Below, in pieces: positions 46,386 to 59,869 of a stretch of 64,000 bases of DNA. Positions within the stretch are counted from its first letter, which is position 1. Each line of letters opens with the position of its first letter. The position numbers and the translations under genes are program-made. The notes under the pieces are model-generated. The model did no database searches and had not been told where the DNA came from. It saw nothing but the letters and a program-made list of their open reading frames with translations. The stretch comes from Limanda limanda (Eukaryota > Chordata > Actinopteri > Pleuronectiformes > Pleuronectidae), in the NCBI RefSeq assembly GCF_963576545.1, contig NC_083646.1, forward strand, positions 16,097,961-16,161,960, read 5' to 3'.

Positions 46386-48829
46386 GTGAGTCTAATTTTG
46401 AAATACTGTCAAGTGATTAGAACAAAAGAGCAACTTTATATTCTCCTCTCAGGGGATTTGCATGACTTTAGGAGCTGGCTCATGCATTTATATCTCAACC
46501 TAAAAAAACTTCTTGGTTGTGCTGAAAGTGAATTTATAGAAAGACTTTTGGTTTCTGTTCAACATATTGTAGTGTGTTTTGACAAGCTCAGAAGTTCATA
46601 ATAGGAAGAATTTTAACATGACAATAGCTGATTTGATCTCAAGAAGATTTCTGCTGTCTCTATATCTTGATGTGCATTCTTTTGTTAATTTCTATAATAA
46701 CTACAAGTAGAAGGAGAATGGTAAATTCTTTATTTTTTAATCCAAAACAATAAATTAGAAATATTGAGTTTGTTTGTGTGACTTTGATATTAAGATTTTT
46801 TTTGACTGCAATGATCTCAGACAAAACCAAGGATTTCATACTTTTGCATCCTGTAAATATATTTTAGAAAAATCCTGGATCCTGCACTGGGTCATATCTG
46901 TGTCTTCTGTATTGAAAAAGTGAGGAGTAGTTTAGGGGAGTCAGAGCCACCGAGGAGCTGGTTTGGTTTAACAGGTCTTGATTTTCACGAAGCGGGTGTC
47001 TCTTTGTGTTCGAACAGGTTTGAGTCTTCCTGTAAACGAGCAGCTGAAGGAGGAGGCTGCCGATGGGATCCCAACACAAAGAGTGAGGTCCAGGCGCTGT
47101 GCCTGCAGCAGCCGGCTGGACTCAGAGTGCCACTACTTCTGCCATCTGGATATCATCTGGGTCAACACGCCCAGGTGAGCAAGAGAACACACACACGAAC
47201 ACACAGATATATTCATATTTAGGTACATATACAATCAGCCACATGTAGGCAAATAATGCAAGTCACGGCATAAAGGTTACTGTGCATTTAACTCAGTATC
47301 TGCAGGATAAACAAGTCATCATTATATATAAGAGCATAAAGTATCAAAGACCAAAGTCTGATCTCTGTTTATACTGAGTCGCTCCTTCTCTTTATAGTAA
47401 GACGACAGTTTATGGTCTTGGCAGCGCTCTGTCCCGGCGCCGGAGATCCATTGGCCGCTGCAGCTGTGCCAAAGCCGACGATCAATCCTGTACCAGCTTC
47501 TGCCGTCACAGGTGAGTCAGGGGGCTGCAGCATTCCATGCACAGCCAAAGCCACACTGCCGAGCATCAGTCACAGGCCAATGTGAGCTGAGAGGTGTTTG
47601 CAGAGCCAGGTGTTGATGCCCTTTGAGGAGGATGAGGAGTGGTGCAGACTGAGGAGCATCTCATTTCACTGCTGTGCATCTAGTAGCCTGTGTATGTGCG
47701 GGATCCTCAAAACAATAAGGCCGAGTTGGCAAAGTTCAGATGGCTTGTTTCTGATTGGTTGCGAGGACCAAATAATGAATTCTACAGGGGTCTGGAGCCA
47801 ACGTTTCCTAAAAATGACAATCAAATAATGTAACCTCAGAGAAACAGGGCAGATAGTGACAGCAGGCAGACTGTGGAGACATTAAGGTTTAAACCTCCAC
47901 AGGGATGATTACTACTGAGTGTGGGTTTGGTTTGCTTGCAACATAGTGAGCCTGTAAAGATAAGAGTTTTTTTAGGATACTGAGAATAAAACAGTAACTA
48001 TGTCGGGTGCTCTCATGCCAGTGGGGGTGTCCTTCAACTAAAGCAATATCAATAAAGCTATTAGAGTGACTTTAAAGTAATTTAGGCCAATTTTTCCTAA
48101 CCATACTGTTTACTCTTTTGCAGCCCTGAAGTTAAATCTGAGAAGAGACGTCTGCTCAGCAACAGTCTCCGAATCCTCAGGTGAGTTTTGAATCACTCAA
48201 ACGTTTATGAGGAGGATAAACATCTTGAGATGAGCGATCTCGTTCTCAAAGGCGTCCTTTATTAAAAAAAGGATAACACAGACAAATCACAGGAAAACAC
48301 CTAGCTCACAAAACATTAATTTACACCCACAAGTTCCTCAGTGATGACAAGTTATATACAATAAATATAAAGTAAATACACACAAAAGCTATACACATAC
48401 CGATGGTAAGTTTTCCATGTAAGTTAACACGGACATGCACCTGTACATCAGGAATTAATACTTTAAAAATCTTAATACACAGAATAGAAGTGGCATTTTA
48501 TTACTTAGATGCAAGAGCAGGCTGTTTAAAGATAAAAAAAAGAGATAATTAAAAGTAATGTAAAGAGGTGATAGATCTGAGAGAGCAGCAGATTGTTCCA
48601 GTCTGAGGGAGATTTAAGTTTTGTGGCTCATCGCTCAATTTTTGGTCTTCTAGATTTAGGTCTTAACCAATTTGGTGACTCAATTACCAGCGAAACATGA
48701 ACTCCCAGAATTTCTTTTACATTTTGATGTTTTTCGTCCTACAGAGCTTTTGCCAGCAGCCCCAAGAAGAGTGCTCCGTCACACAGAGGCGGATCTCCAG
48801 AGGCTCAGAGCCGGAAAACAAAACGCTAA
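46328..48829 (+). CDS. edn2: Preproendothelin, endothelin-2-like, 5 coding exons
   Basis: Exons 46328-46385, 47018-47174, 47398-47511, 48124-48180 and 48745-48829 join in frame (471 nt, 156 residues; human EDN2 is 178). The product is a secreted vasoactive peptide precursor. It has a hydrophobic signal peptide (1 to about 19), a furin-type RSRR (43-46), the mature 21-residue peptide C47-W67 with four cysteines in the C-x-C...C-x3-C spacing and the invariant C-terminal HLDIIW, the converting-enzyme site W67-V68, a big-endothelin tail with YGLG, RRRR (85-88), and an endothelin-like repeat (C93, C95, C103, C107). SSRLD in the loop and VNTP..T..YGLG fit ET-2 better than ET-1 or ET-3, and adjacency to hivep3 agrees. 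Positions 2, 6, 9 and 12 of the peptide (A, R, S, H) depart from mammalian ET-2. The start is the only ATG giving a signal peptide in phase. Confidence 0.92.
47018..47174 (+). CDS. edn2: edn2 coding exon 2 (mature peptide)
   Basis: Acceptor GTTCGAACAG|, donor CCCAG|GTGAGC, phase 2. Carries the furin site, the whole 21-residue peptide and the converting-enzyme site, as exon 2 does in other endothelin genes. Confidence 0.93.
47398..47511 (+). CDS. edn2: edn2 coding exon 3 (big-endothelin tail and endothelin-like domain)
   Basis: Acceptor CTCTTTATAG|, donor CACAG|GTGAGT, phase 2. Encodes TVYGLGSAL, the tetrabasic RRRR and [15 protein letters not shown]. Confidence 0.92.
48124..48180 (+). CDS. 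edn2: edn2 coding exon 4
   Basis: 57 bp, acceptor CTCTTTTGCAG|, donor CTCAG|GTGAGT, phase 2. Encodes [18 protein letters not shown], a basic spacer of the precursor. Confidence 0.85.
48745..48829 (+). CDS. edn2: edn2 coding exon 5 (C-terminus)
   Basis: Acceptor TTCGTCCTACAG|. Encodes [20 protein letters not shown] and a basic end, with TAA at 48827-48829. This last exon is the least conserved part of endothelin precursors, so its assignment rests mainly on splice sites and phase. Confidence 0.78.
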
Positions 48830-51670
48830 AAAAAAAGAAGAAGCTGTTGAGCAGCAAGTGTAGGAGAGAAAGAGGGCAGCGAGCACCTGAACACATGTCA
48901 CTCCTTTGATAGAGGAGGGAGAGAAGGGGTCACTGACAGACATGTCTGATGCAGGAAGGCCAAAGTGCCACAGAGACGTCAGTTTGTACCAGGAAACCGA
49001 CGCTGGAAAAAACACAGCAGAGCTCTGCAGGACGCAGCATTTATCCCAGACGTGTTGGATACCAACACTGTATCAGAACATGAGTGCTGTGCCTGTCTGA
49101 GTGGGACTGTCAGGTCGACAGGAGCTGTGCAGACAGACCAGCAGCGCTGATGAAAGAGAGGGAAAAGGACATGCATACTGGGAAATTAATGTACATTCTA
49201 TTATCAAATACTTCTTGTATTTATTGTTTTATAGATCACAGATTAACTATTTTAGAATTTAGAAAAGTATTATTGCATGGGAGACATATGAGATTGTTTG
49301 GATGCTAAATGAAAATGACGTGTGGGAATTATATTTCAGTAAGACACCTTTGATCTGTATCAAACATTTATTGTGTGCAAATTAAATCTGAATCACCACA
49401 ACCTTCACCTCTTTCATTCTTCAGTATCTGTTCATCAATTAAACATTTTCGGTTGAAAAGATAAACATAGACTTTCATATGAAGAACTTTTTCCGTCCCT
49501 TATCATGCTTTTGTCTCACACTTCAAATGCACGGCCTTCTCTGTTTGCTTTACTAAAGTACACTTTGTAAATGCAGCGGCCACTGTAAAGAAACCGTATG
49601 CAAAGAGTCATTTGAAAGAAAATAAATCCTCTTAGGCGGCATGTGTGATTCAATTGTGTGTCAAGCAAACACATTTCTGAGTTCAAACGAGCGGCTCAAG
49701 ATGGATGAATGGTCCCGGAATTCAAGGCTCTCAAAAATAATAAGTTCACCTGGTATTCAAAGGCAGCCTCGGCCCCTGTTTTCACAGGGATCTGTGGAAA
49801 GAATGCAGCGTTTAGTAACTTTGCTCAAGGGGAAAGAGAGAGGTGCAAAATGCCCTGTGTTCCTCTCTGACTGCTTGCACTGTACATACCGTCCACGCAC
49901 ACCTGAATATGCAAGGAGGAGGCGGTAGAGAGGGGCTGGAGCTGAAGGAAACAGGATTCACAGGAGACACGATTCATTGACTAATGATAAATGATGTGGT
50001 GGTGAGCGTTTGTTTTGTCCGATCAAATAACTGCATGAGAACACTCAAGTGTTAATGTGGCTCTAATTTCATTGTGTAGGTTTCCCTGCTCCGTCGCATT
50101 TCATTTATTTCATTCCTGTCATACTTCTCTTTCGGGTTTTCTATTTATGGAGCGACCCCCTGCAGCCATCTTTTCTAAACAGGCCCGAGCACGGACAGAT
50201 GCACAAACTGTTCAGATAGTGAACGGAAGAAATTATGTCACCCACAGGGATTCATGTAAAGCAACTGTAACTGCATGTAGAGGAGTTATTTTTACACTAT
50301 GATTCATTGAGAAATTGACTATTGCTTCCGGATGAGTCATAACAAGAGAGAGGTTGTGATGATTTACAATCTGACTTAGAGTCCTTTATTACATGACCCA
50401 CTTATATTCTACACTAAAAATGTACATATACATGCTCCGTCACTTGAACTATTTCGCCAACTGATATCATCAAAATAAGAGCTTGCTTCTCTATAACCTC
50501 TGAAATATTCAAACATGTTGCTGTGATTCATCAGAGATTGCACAATTTAGAAACTGAAACCCAATCTAGTTACACTTTACTTTAATTCCCCCTATTTAAT
50601 AATTAACAACAGCATATAAAGATTTAATAAATGGTTTACAACAAATTAAAATGTAGTTGCAAGCAGATATACGGACATTTTTGGAGATACACCTCAGTTT
50701 TAATGTGTTCAAATCCATTTATAAAATGTTTATATCCTGATTAGAAATGCTAGAGAGTGGGAATCAAAGTGAAATATTACCAGCAATCTACTTGAGCAAG
50801 TCAACAAGTCTAGAAGCATTAACTACTGCTTAAAAATGTAAAAAGAAACAGTTGTTCTACTAAATAAGCTACAGTGAACATAATTACATTTATTTCCCTC
50901 TTTGTTTTTTATTAATGATGCACAAATAATGTTTGGGTGAAAATGTTTCTGGGTGAAAATGAAAAGGGAATGTGAATAATGCCTTTTGTAGACCGCTCAA
51001 TTCTTGATATTAACCAAATATATATACTGAGGCATTACCATGGGTTCGATTCACAGGTTTGTGTTTCAGAGGGTTGTGTAAAGTACTTGAGAACATAAAA
51101 ACAATACTCAAAATCACTGGTATACTATCATTCCCATTCAAACTCCTCTACTCTGATCTCGTTTTTGGTTTTAAATGTTGATCTGTGTAGTGCACATCAA
51201 CACAGGAAACATTTTCAACCTTTCTATCGGTCCCAAGAAGATAGAGATGTGATGACAGGAAGTTAAGGCCAGTGTCACGTCACTCACAGGAATTCATATA
51301 GAGGTCAAAGACATGATGATTATATTCAACTCTCAAGCTCCAGTCGCCAATAGCAGCACTAAACAGTAAAACTGACTACTCCAGAAAACATCTTATCAAC
51401 AAAGATCACACTTTAAAAAAAAAGAAAATTTAATTTGTATCTATGATTTGCTGATTCATGACTCCGCCTGCAACCCAGTGTGTCAGCCGGCCTTGAAGAA
51501 GCCACAGCTTCAGAGGCAGAACTCTGTCCATGGTGCTGGAGCAGGAAACATCCCAGTGACCCACTTGCCTGTTTTCATCAGGGAGTGTTTTCCGAAAGTC
51601 AGTCAGCTGTGAGTCAGTTCTCGCCTTGTATCGTTGTTTCCAGCTCTAACAATATCTCCAATTCCAATAC
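48830..51670. other. Probable edn2 3' UTR and downstream intergenic DNA
   Basis: An AATAAA at about 49619 (GAAAATAAATCC) is a candidate polyadenylation signal for edn2; AATTAAA variants occur nearer at about 49380 and 49438. Nothing else is recognised up to 51670. Confidence 0.4.
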
Positions 51671-51682
51671 AGGAAAATGGTG

Positions 51683-52015
51683 ATACAGGTGGCACGGTGG
51701 TGCAGTGGGTAGCACTGTCTCCTCACAGCTAAGAGGGTTCATGGTTAAAATTCCACTTGAAGAGCGTGGACTTTACATTTTCCGTCTGTATCTGTGTGTG
51801 TGTTTCCATAATCCAAAAACATGCAGATTGGAGTTAGATCAATTGAGAATTCTCAATTGACTAAAGGTAAGTGTGAGTGGTTGTTAGGTCTGTGTGTTGG
51901 CCCTGTGATATGCTGGTAATGTGTGTTGGGTAAACCCCGCCTCTTACCCAAAGTCAGCAGGGCTTCACCCTCCTGCAAACCTCGATAGATAAATAGAGAA
52001 CAGACGGATGGTTGA
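51683..52015 (+). repeat. SINE-like interspersed repeat
   Basis: Starts AGGTGGCACGGTGGTGCAGT and contains TGGTGCAGTGGGTAGCAC (A-box-like) and a degraded B-box-like stretch before ATTCCAC. It then runs through ATCCAAAAACATGCAGATTG and GTAAACCCCGCCTCTTACCC to a GACGGATGG end. This is a repeat found in very many fish genomes. Whether it is strictly tRNA-derived I cannot establish. Confidence 0.7.
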
Positions 52016-53699
52016 GTCATTCATCAATTATTTATAAAGACTGACTCCCAGTGAATACAGTAAATGTTTAACTCATTGATCACTGTCAAAAATGAAATGC
52101 CAATAAATCATAATGAAATGTCGTTGCATGTTTCAGAACAACTTTTTACAAATATCACGTAACTATTGGCATTCATTTAAGTTTTACAATAAAAAAAGAA
52201 GATATTTTGAAAATGTAAACTTGCACTGTGGTCTATGCACAATACGATGACATTGATAACTAGTAACTATTGGTAATAATGCATCTATGACATTTTTTAA
52301 ATACCTGTTAATCATGAAGCTTATAAATACTTTTATATGATGTTGGGTATCTTACAAACATAAACAACGTATTTATTCAAAAAGATAGTGGCCTACAGTA
52401 AAACACTGACCCTTTTCACAGAACACTTCATGTGTCATGTAACATTTTCTGCTGCAGTTAGACAGCAGTTGGAGAAATGTCATACTTGTCACTGAGAACT
52501 AAATAAGTAAAAAAAAGTTGTATTATTACAAGATTACAGGCTTTGTATTTATGATGTTTTAGAGGTTAGAAGTTTAAGTCAAAGTAAAATCACTTTTGAA
52601 CCTTGCTGAGTATGTGGACTGTGTTTTTAACAACAAACTTTCTATCTTGCTTTATAAAATAAAAAAGATGGAGTTCTATTGTGTACCTGCTTTCGACTTT
52701 ATTTCCTTCTGACCGAGCTATTGTGTCCACTTCAGGCAGTTCAGCTCCAAAAACAGGAAGTGCCTCTTCCCCACACAAACAAACTAGCAAACTCTCACCT
52801 TTTCTCCTGCTCCTTTCTCTTTGATGAGTTCCCCTCTCCGCCATTGTCCAACCAACTCTTCCCCCCCGGAACTCTCCTGGGGCTTGTTGTGTTGTGTCTG
52901 GCATTGTGTTGTTTGGCTCCTCCAGCGACCTTACGTGACTGCAGTCTTGATCCATAGGGACTGACAGTTGGAAATGATTGTTCCAGTGGCTGAAAAACGA
53001 AAAGGAAAAATATGGGTTTTTAGGTGATTTCGAACGACATATCGGCGAATTACTTCTTTATCATATTTTGGACGACCTACAAAACTATTCGTTTTTTGTC
53101 CAAAGTTTGAGGTTAGGTTAATTGGAGGATTGTGAGTTAGAATGGTTTAAGTCTCTGTATGTGATATACTGGGGTCCTGTCCAGGCTGGATGGACTTATT
53201 AGACAATCCAAGGATTCAACTCAGTTGTGTTTAACCAGGCAGCGTCCTCTTGGCCCAGTGATGAAACTACACACTTTCAATGTCTCCACTTTGATTCAAC
53301 CTCATGTTCAGACCTTTGTTTCATGACATTGACCCCCCAACCACTGACTAATTATCGTAGAAATATGACAGAGTCTTCAAGCAGAGGTCAAACAATCTCT
53401 CTGTGTTTGAGCATGTGAACTTTTGGACTCTGTGTGGAAAAATTACACAAACCAAAACTATAACATTCAGATTTTTAAACTCACACGACAGCAGCTATTT
53501 AACCTGCATTGAAGGCATACTTTATCTTACTGTTGATTTTTCTGTTTGTTTGCTCTCCTTATCTTATCATATGAGATGCTATCATTACACACAGATGATG
53601 TATTAAGTCAATATCTATCAAGAATTAAAGCTTCAATAAACTAGAATGTCTGCCTGCACACATGAATATCAGTCCCCTAAAAATGTTGCAAAACGTAAA

Positions 53700-53860
53700 G
53701 AAGTGGGGAAAATAAATCTTATAGAGATTCTCTGATCTGCATCTTTGCACCAGGTTTATGTGATTACCTGTCCAGTAGACTTTGCATAATCCTGCTAACT
53801 AACAGACAGGCAAACAAACACAGATGAAAACATGACCTGCTCGGTGGAAGTGATAGCGTA
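53700..53860 (+). repeat. Non-LTR retroelement tail, second copy
   Basis: CTGTCCAGTAGACTTTGCAT, AATCCTGCTAACTAACAGAC and GATGAAAACATGACCTGCTC parallel the sequence at 30380-30475 in hivep3 intron 1. Confidence 0.55.
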
Positions 53861-54941
53861 TCTGGGGTATACGGCACATCTTCATGTGTAGCTATGTTTT
53901 CCAGGGAGAAATTATTTATTGTGAAATTCTCTTCTACAACTGATATCAGTCATGTGCTTCTTTACACTAAAACGCATAGGTTTCAACTGGCCAAATATTA
54001 TGATCTGCAACACGCAGAATTGAGTACATTGTGGTTGAAAGGTCCTGCTGAGATTTGTTTTTCAGTAAAGCAGACAGACGGCAGACACTGGCCCAAAGTC
54101 TTCTCTGAGGATGCAGGTGCAGGATCAGCAACATCTGGTGCTGATGTGAAATATCTAGCATGTCTGTGTATCTGTGTGTGTGTATTTTTTTCATTGGGAG
54201 GAAGTCACCATGCTCTAATTGGCATCTGCTCCCCCAAAACCCAGCTGGGGAGAGGGAGGATAATGCTCTTATGCTCTGGTATGCACAATCTCATTTACGC
54301 ACACAGTGAGCGTGACACAGTTAAACAGCACCAAATCCTTTAAATGACTTGTATACCTTATCAGCGCAGACCCCGGTGATATATTTAGTTTCATATGGTC
54401 ACACCACATTAAACACAACCCATACTGTTTCAACACATTCCTAAAATGCTTTAATAATCTGTGTGCTCATTTGCTCAAAAGGCATTTTTGGGTCACAGTC
54501 AGTCGGGATTGATCGTAATTAGTAACTGCGTCTTCTCTTCTTGTAACGACGCTCTAAAGACATCGCTTCAGCATCACAGAGGAAAACAGCTCAGCAACAA
54601 CTCAAGAAATATGATGCTCATTATCAAGTCCATAAAATAAATCCTTTCAACTCGTAAAATCGTAAAAAGCATTCTGTCCTCCCCCTGATCAGCCTGAGTC
54701 ACAGGTTGCCTTGCTTTGCTCTGCATTCACAAGTGTTAGTAATTGGATGATAGAGATTAATGAATCCATACAATTTTTTTTAAAAAGCGGCCGATCAAAG
54801 GCGGCTCAGTCTGAGAAATGTGTCAAAGCAAAGACAGGGGATCTGCTGTTACAACAACCGTGATGCAGCCAGTGGTCAAATACTCCACAGCTGTTCCCCA
54901 AGAATGTGCAGTGCTGCAAGAGCCCAGTGTCCCAGCCGCCT

Positions 54942-55800
<859 letters not shown>

Positions 55801-58039
55801 CGATCATGCAGTGTCTTGCGAGGACCAGCAGACATTGACGTCAAAAACATAAACGAACCCTTCCAGCAGAACAAGTGTGTGCTTTACCCTCTACTGTGCA
55901 TTGCAATGATTCTTTACCACCAAGGCTCAGGATCATGTTTCTTTACGTAGGCGGAGACAGCTGCCTGTCCTCCACTCGTGTCAACATCCGAACCACTGCA
56001 CCCATGCAGGAACTGGCCATACTGCGCAGCCCTGTGTGGGCACTGGTTGTTTTTTCCAGCTGATTGAGGAGCTGTGACTAACAAAGTATAGGGCAAAAGG
56101 CAGATGCTCATAATATAACCCTTGACGACTATCACTGTGATCAAGACATATTTCTAACATCGTCACTCTCTGAAAGAAGACTATTAAATTCTTTTGTTGG
56201 GTGTTTCTGAGGAAAGTGCTAAACATATTTGTTTATGGTCATTTTATTAATCATAATCAAATTCTGTCAGAGATACGAGTCATGCTTACGCAATATCTGC
56301 TGATAACAGAACATAAAAAAATATGTTATGGAATAACCTTATAACCCTACCCTTCATATCTTGTATTCATGTATTTGGCATTTCTTTTCTTCTTCTATCG
56401 GTATTAGTTAGTCAAGGAGGTTTCTGTTTGTCATTTGTTCAGGATTTTACACTTGGTTTGGTGACGGAGCCTGAAAAGAAACCATAACATCTTTTGTGCT
56501 GATGCTCATGAAAGGGCGGATGTAGGCTTTTTTCCACCCCAGATATATGTGGTACCTTGAGTGCCTGCACTTTATGGGACACAGCTTTGTATCTCAGACA
56601 TGAGGGAATTGTGGATTATTGGTGTCTGATAAACTTTTGAACCAGGAATATTGAAGATATGCTGCTGTTTGAAAATGGCATCAGCTTGTTTTGTTGGAGA
56701 AATTAATAAATGATTTTAAAATCTAGGTCAGGTTAGATCAAAATGCTTCCTTGTGGGTTATGATTTCTGAAAAAGCCTTGATTTATTATTATTCATCCGG
56801 GGATTTTGATCGTTAAAATAAGTCCCAAGTCCTGATTAAATGTTTTGAAGATAAAGCAAAGTCGTGCACACGCATAGTTTGCTCTCTCTGATATCACCAT
56901 GCTGTCACTCTAGTTGGCCAGTAGGTGGCCTCTGACTACCATTAACACAGACGACAGGAGGCTACAGAGTCATTCAGCTAAAAAGTTCAGCCTGATGACG
57001 TCATTGATCCATATTATTTACACAACATTACCTCAAGTCTAATTTACATCTGTGAGACACTGTAATTCTGCTGCTTCAATATCCAGTTGGAACAGAAAAG
57101 CAAAATGTTTTGTTTCAGGGCTTTAAGTTAAAAAAGTTCTCCCGGGCTTTTTAATGTCCTTTAGTTGTTTATATACAAATTATAGCATTTTGTTGTATTT
57201 TACTTTATGGTTGTCAACATTATTTTAATTTTTTTTGTAGGCTTTTTGCCATTATGTGTTTTTTAAACATAAATAAACTTTTCTGACTGGACTCTGAAAT
57301 CAAGAAGTTTTGTTTACAAATTAATTTATTTCCAAATGCATTAATTTGAGCTGTCCTTATTGTTTGAAACAATAAGAAATAAACTTGACATACCCTTTAA
57401 ATACCTATTCTGGGACATTATTCATCTTATTCAAAAATGTCTTGTTTTCTCATCTCAAACAAAATTAATATTTTCAGTGATGATGTCACTGTTGCATGAT
57501 TTCTTCTTCTTCCTTCATTCCTTATTTAATTATAGATAGATTTGTTTTACTTTGTCTAGTCTAAGGTTGTACATTCTGTCTTTTGTTTCTTTCTCTCCTT
57601 ACCTTATGTTCATATTTATTTGTTTTCTGACAGTTGTGGTTATATTATTGTCGCTTATACTGTTTAGTTTCAAAATGTCTGTGAAAACGAGATAATACAT
57701 GTCGAGCGGTATTATCGCATGACCTTAACATTTTCACTAAAATCTTTTATAGGCCTTTAACGTTATTAATTCATAAAACTGAAAAAAGTTGTACATTGAA
57801 TGCCATTTTATTTTTCTCTGTAACTGCAAAAAAATGAATTCACTGAGACTCAGTTGTATATAAATCATGTAGAAAAATCCTTTCAAGAAAATATAGCATT
57901 CATTTTTTAAGCTGTATCTTTTTATGTGACCCTGTTCAAACATCATTTATGATGTGAAGTTAATAAAGTGTCATGTGGGATGAATCATTATAACAAACCC
58001 TATCACTATCTGCAAGATATATTATTTTACTACGCATTG

Positions 58040-58440
58040 ATTTAACAATAACTAAATAAATAAACCCATACTATACATTCTTCATTATCAGAAGCTGCGT
58101 AACATAACGGTATGCTGCTCCACCCCCCCACCCCTCCTCCTGCGCACCCCTGATCGATGCACTGCAAAGCCTGTCGGGTATTGAAGTCTTCGCCACACAA
58201 AGAGGGCTCGTGTTTGCAGCGCCCGCGGAGGAGCTGCAGCCTCGCCAGAGAACTACCGGGACCGAGATGCCCGCGGCCCCGCTGGCGACGGTTTCCGGTA
58301 CGTGCGTAAAAATGTGTTTGGAGCCCGGCGCTGCTGGAAGGAGAAGAGAGAGATGAGAGGAGAGGAGAAGATGACCGGGCTGCGATTCCTACATCTGCTG
58401 TAACAGATCTGAGAGGAGGAGGAGGAGGAGGGTAAGTCAG
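58040..58440 (+). promoter_or_regulatory. GC-rich island with a splice-donor-like end, possible first exon
   Basis: CpG-rich (CCCGCGGCCCCGCTGGCGACG near 58268; core GCGGCCCCGCTGGCGACG), ending in a GGA repeat and then GGAGG|GTAAGTCAG near 58431, an excellent donor. A short frame from the ATG at 58267 (MPAAPLATVSG) stays open to another donor-like GGTACGTG. In mammals FOXO6 and SCMH1 lie beyond EDN2, so a first exon of an scmh1-like gene is possible. No protein evidence supports this. Confidence 0.3.
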
Positions 58441-58971
58441 AGGGGAGGAGGGTGAGCTCATGTGGGAAAGAGAACCAGAGTTTGGAGGGAAGCAGATCTG
58501 TGCGCACACGATGCGCTGGAGTTGCGCTCTAACTTGGCTGCTGCAGGGAGCGGACTCCACCACGGATGTGCACCGGGTCGATGCCCGGGTCTGAATATGT
58601 TGGATTCGCTGCTGCGTGTTCCTGCTGCGTGTGCATGTGGAATCACTGCTGCTGCTGCTCCACCTGGAATCTCCATTTTCCACGGATGCTCTGCAGCAGC
58701 AGCGGAGGCGTCCACCCACAACAAAGGATGCGTGTGACATCCGGGATGTAGCTGGTGTGTGTCGATGTTCGCACCTCCAGGCTACATGTCGATTTCCCTC
58801 TACTATTGCGTGTTGTATTTAATTATACAAACACATTTTCTAAACCTATATATGGACGAGTTTCTCTGGTTGTGTTATTACATCGGCAGTTGTCAGATAG
58901 TGATGCTGCTTGCATCTGGGGGGGAAATTAGTTTTTGTACATGTTGAATTCGTACTTTTGAATGATACTTC

Positions 58972-59869
58972 CAGGGGCGGATCCAGGGAATGACAGGGTG
59001 CACTGGACCCCCTGCTGAAATCTGACTGGCCCCCGAAGTGACCCTGTCTAATCACTAGTCTGTTTTAAGTCCCTTACTAACAAGACTTACTACAATATTT
59101 GTTATTTTCCAAGCTGCTTTTAAAGTTCACAATGCGCTTGAATAAAGAACAAGGTTCAAAATATATATACATGACTATGTTTTCGTTTGAAAATGCGTCA
59201 ACTCACCTACAGATACATCTGGAATCCACTTCACTCTGCAGTTTTCAAGATGCTGACACAGAGAAGTTTGGAAAAGCTGCGGGTTGTGTTTAAGTCCGGG
59301 GCTGCATTTTATTTTGAAAAGTCTGTGGCTGCATTTTAGTCTGGACGGGCAGAAACTGATATATTTGGAAACAGTGACGTAGACACTCACCACCACTTGC
59401 TTATTGGGTCCTTTAGGTCACGGCGTAGCCTTTGCTGATTTGTAAAGTTCCTATCATGTGACACGCTAACAGTAGAAAACAACCACCAATAGCCTTGCTG
59501 ACCAGTGTAGAATGCAACAAGCTATTGTGCAGTTAAAGTCTACATTTTACAATTATACATCTGCTTACATGCAGTGGCCATGAGCTATTATTCCACATGC
59601 ACATACCTTCCTGTTTACACGGGTACACGCATGCCCAGTGTACATGAGTAGTCATGTGATGCATTTTCAGGTGTGTTATTATGGATTAAGTATGTATGGA
59701 GTATTAGTATTGAGTGGGATTACAACTGAAATGGAGCCCCAATGCCTGTGTTAACGAGATTGTTTTAGTTTGAAAATGATGTGGACATATAATCAGCATC
59801 CTTATCTAACGACAGATATCTGTGTTAATCTGTGGCCTCTGATTTTGAAAAATCCTTGAACCGCCACTG
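58972..59869. mobile_element. Possible hAT-like element with CAGNGGCGG ends
   Basis: The left end CAGGGGCGGATCCAGG and the right end in reverse complement, CAGTGGCGGTTCAAGG, agree at 12 of 16 positions. Ends of this form are common in fish non-autonomous hAT elements. The 8-bp flanks do not match (GATACTTC versus AAAACTGC), so the two ends may come from different copies. It has no transposase frame. Confidence 0.5.

Noticed and set aside
58042..58740. Minus-strand 232-codon open frame
   Set aside because: GC-rich island with several overlapping open frames. The translation is Ser/Pro/Cys-rich without domain or homology, and the splice-like signals are on the other strand.
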